Source: Macrosoma leucophasiata
Lineage: Eukaryota > Arthropoda > Insecta > Lepidoptera > Hedylidae
Direction: 5' to 3'
NCBI GenBank assembly: GCA_036365455.1
Contig: JAWQUS010000027.1
Coordinates: 16,914,501 to 16,978,500 of the forward strand
DNA length: 64,000 nucleotides
The notes under the pieces were generated by a model. It had not been told where the DNA came from. It saw nothing but the letters and a program-made list of their open reading frames with translations, and ran no database searches. Below are positions 63,968 through 64,000 of this stretch, piece after piece (the stretch's first letter is position 1; every line of letters starts with the position of its first letter). A program made the position numbers and the translations under genes.

Positions 63968-64000
63968 GTAAATATTCGTATAATCAACTTGAATGTAATA

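Overview
The window is nuclear DNA of a moth or butterfly (Lepidoptera). The evidence is an AT-rich background with short GC-rich exons, GT-AG introns with tidy phases, and a repeat complement typical of the order: tRNA-derived SINEs, a mariner, and truncated LINE 3' ends carrying the 'cgcggacgaagtcgcgggc' type of tail. The species cannot be named from the sequence alone. Three plus-strand transcription units are supported; everything else is repeats or anonymous AT-rich DNA.

(1) 560-17017: the last eight coding exons (390 residues plus stop) of a glycosyl hydrolase family 47 alpha-1,2-mannosidase of the Golgi (class IA) type. All splice phases agree. The 5' part of the gene lies to the left of the window. 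Introns are loaded with transposons: a nonsense- and frameshift-damaged mariner, a Harbinger-type MITE split by a LINE tail, a 5S-rRNA-headed SINE with a clean 11-bp target duplication, and tRNA-derived SINEs, one of them within about 60 bp of a splice acceptor. (2) 27125-30235: a small two-exon candidate gene encoding a 59-residue secreted peptide, with a poly(A) signal 83 bases after its stop. It is unrecognised. (3) About 58137 to beyond the right edge: six exons of an aminopeptidase P (Xaa-Pro aminopeptidase, creatinase/pita-bread fold) paralogue. The reading frame is intact, but the conserved active-site His and the first metal-binding Asp are replaced by Asp and Gln, so it looks like a non-catalytic family member. 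A degenerate but splice-phase-compatible second copy of its first recognised exon lies at 58973-59058.

Between 17 and 58 kb I see no other convincing gene. 17.0-21.3 kb is poor in repeats and may hold a long mannosidase 3' UTR. 21.3-25 kb is a pile-up of a tRNA-like MITE, a double-right-ended mariner derivative and a 275-bp inverted repeat. 26-58 kb is intergenic or long-intron DNA with many old repeats, two related hAT-type MITE copies, a 740-bp TIR element with palindromic ends (52.65-53.39 kb), a perfect 243-bp tandem duplication (48.2-48.7 kb) and a GC-rich, promoter-like island (37.97-38.30 kb).

A pattern running through the window is a series of near-perfect short hairpins (arms 12-51 bp, loops 4-40 nt). 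In at least two cases the right arm is an inverted copy of repeat sequence just upstream, which points to snap-back template switching (or an assembly artefact) rather than functional RNA.
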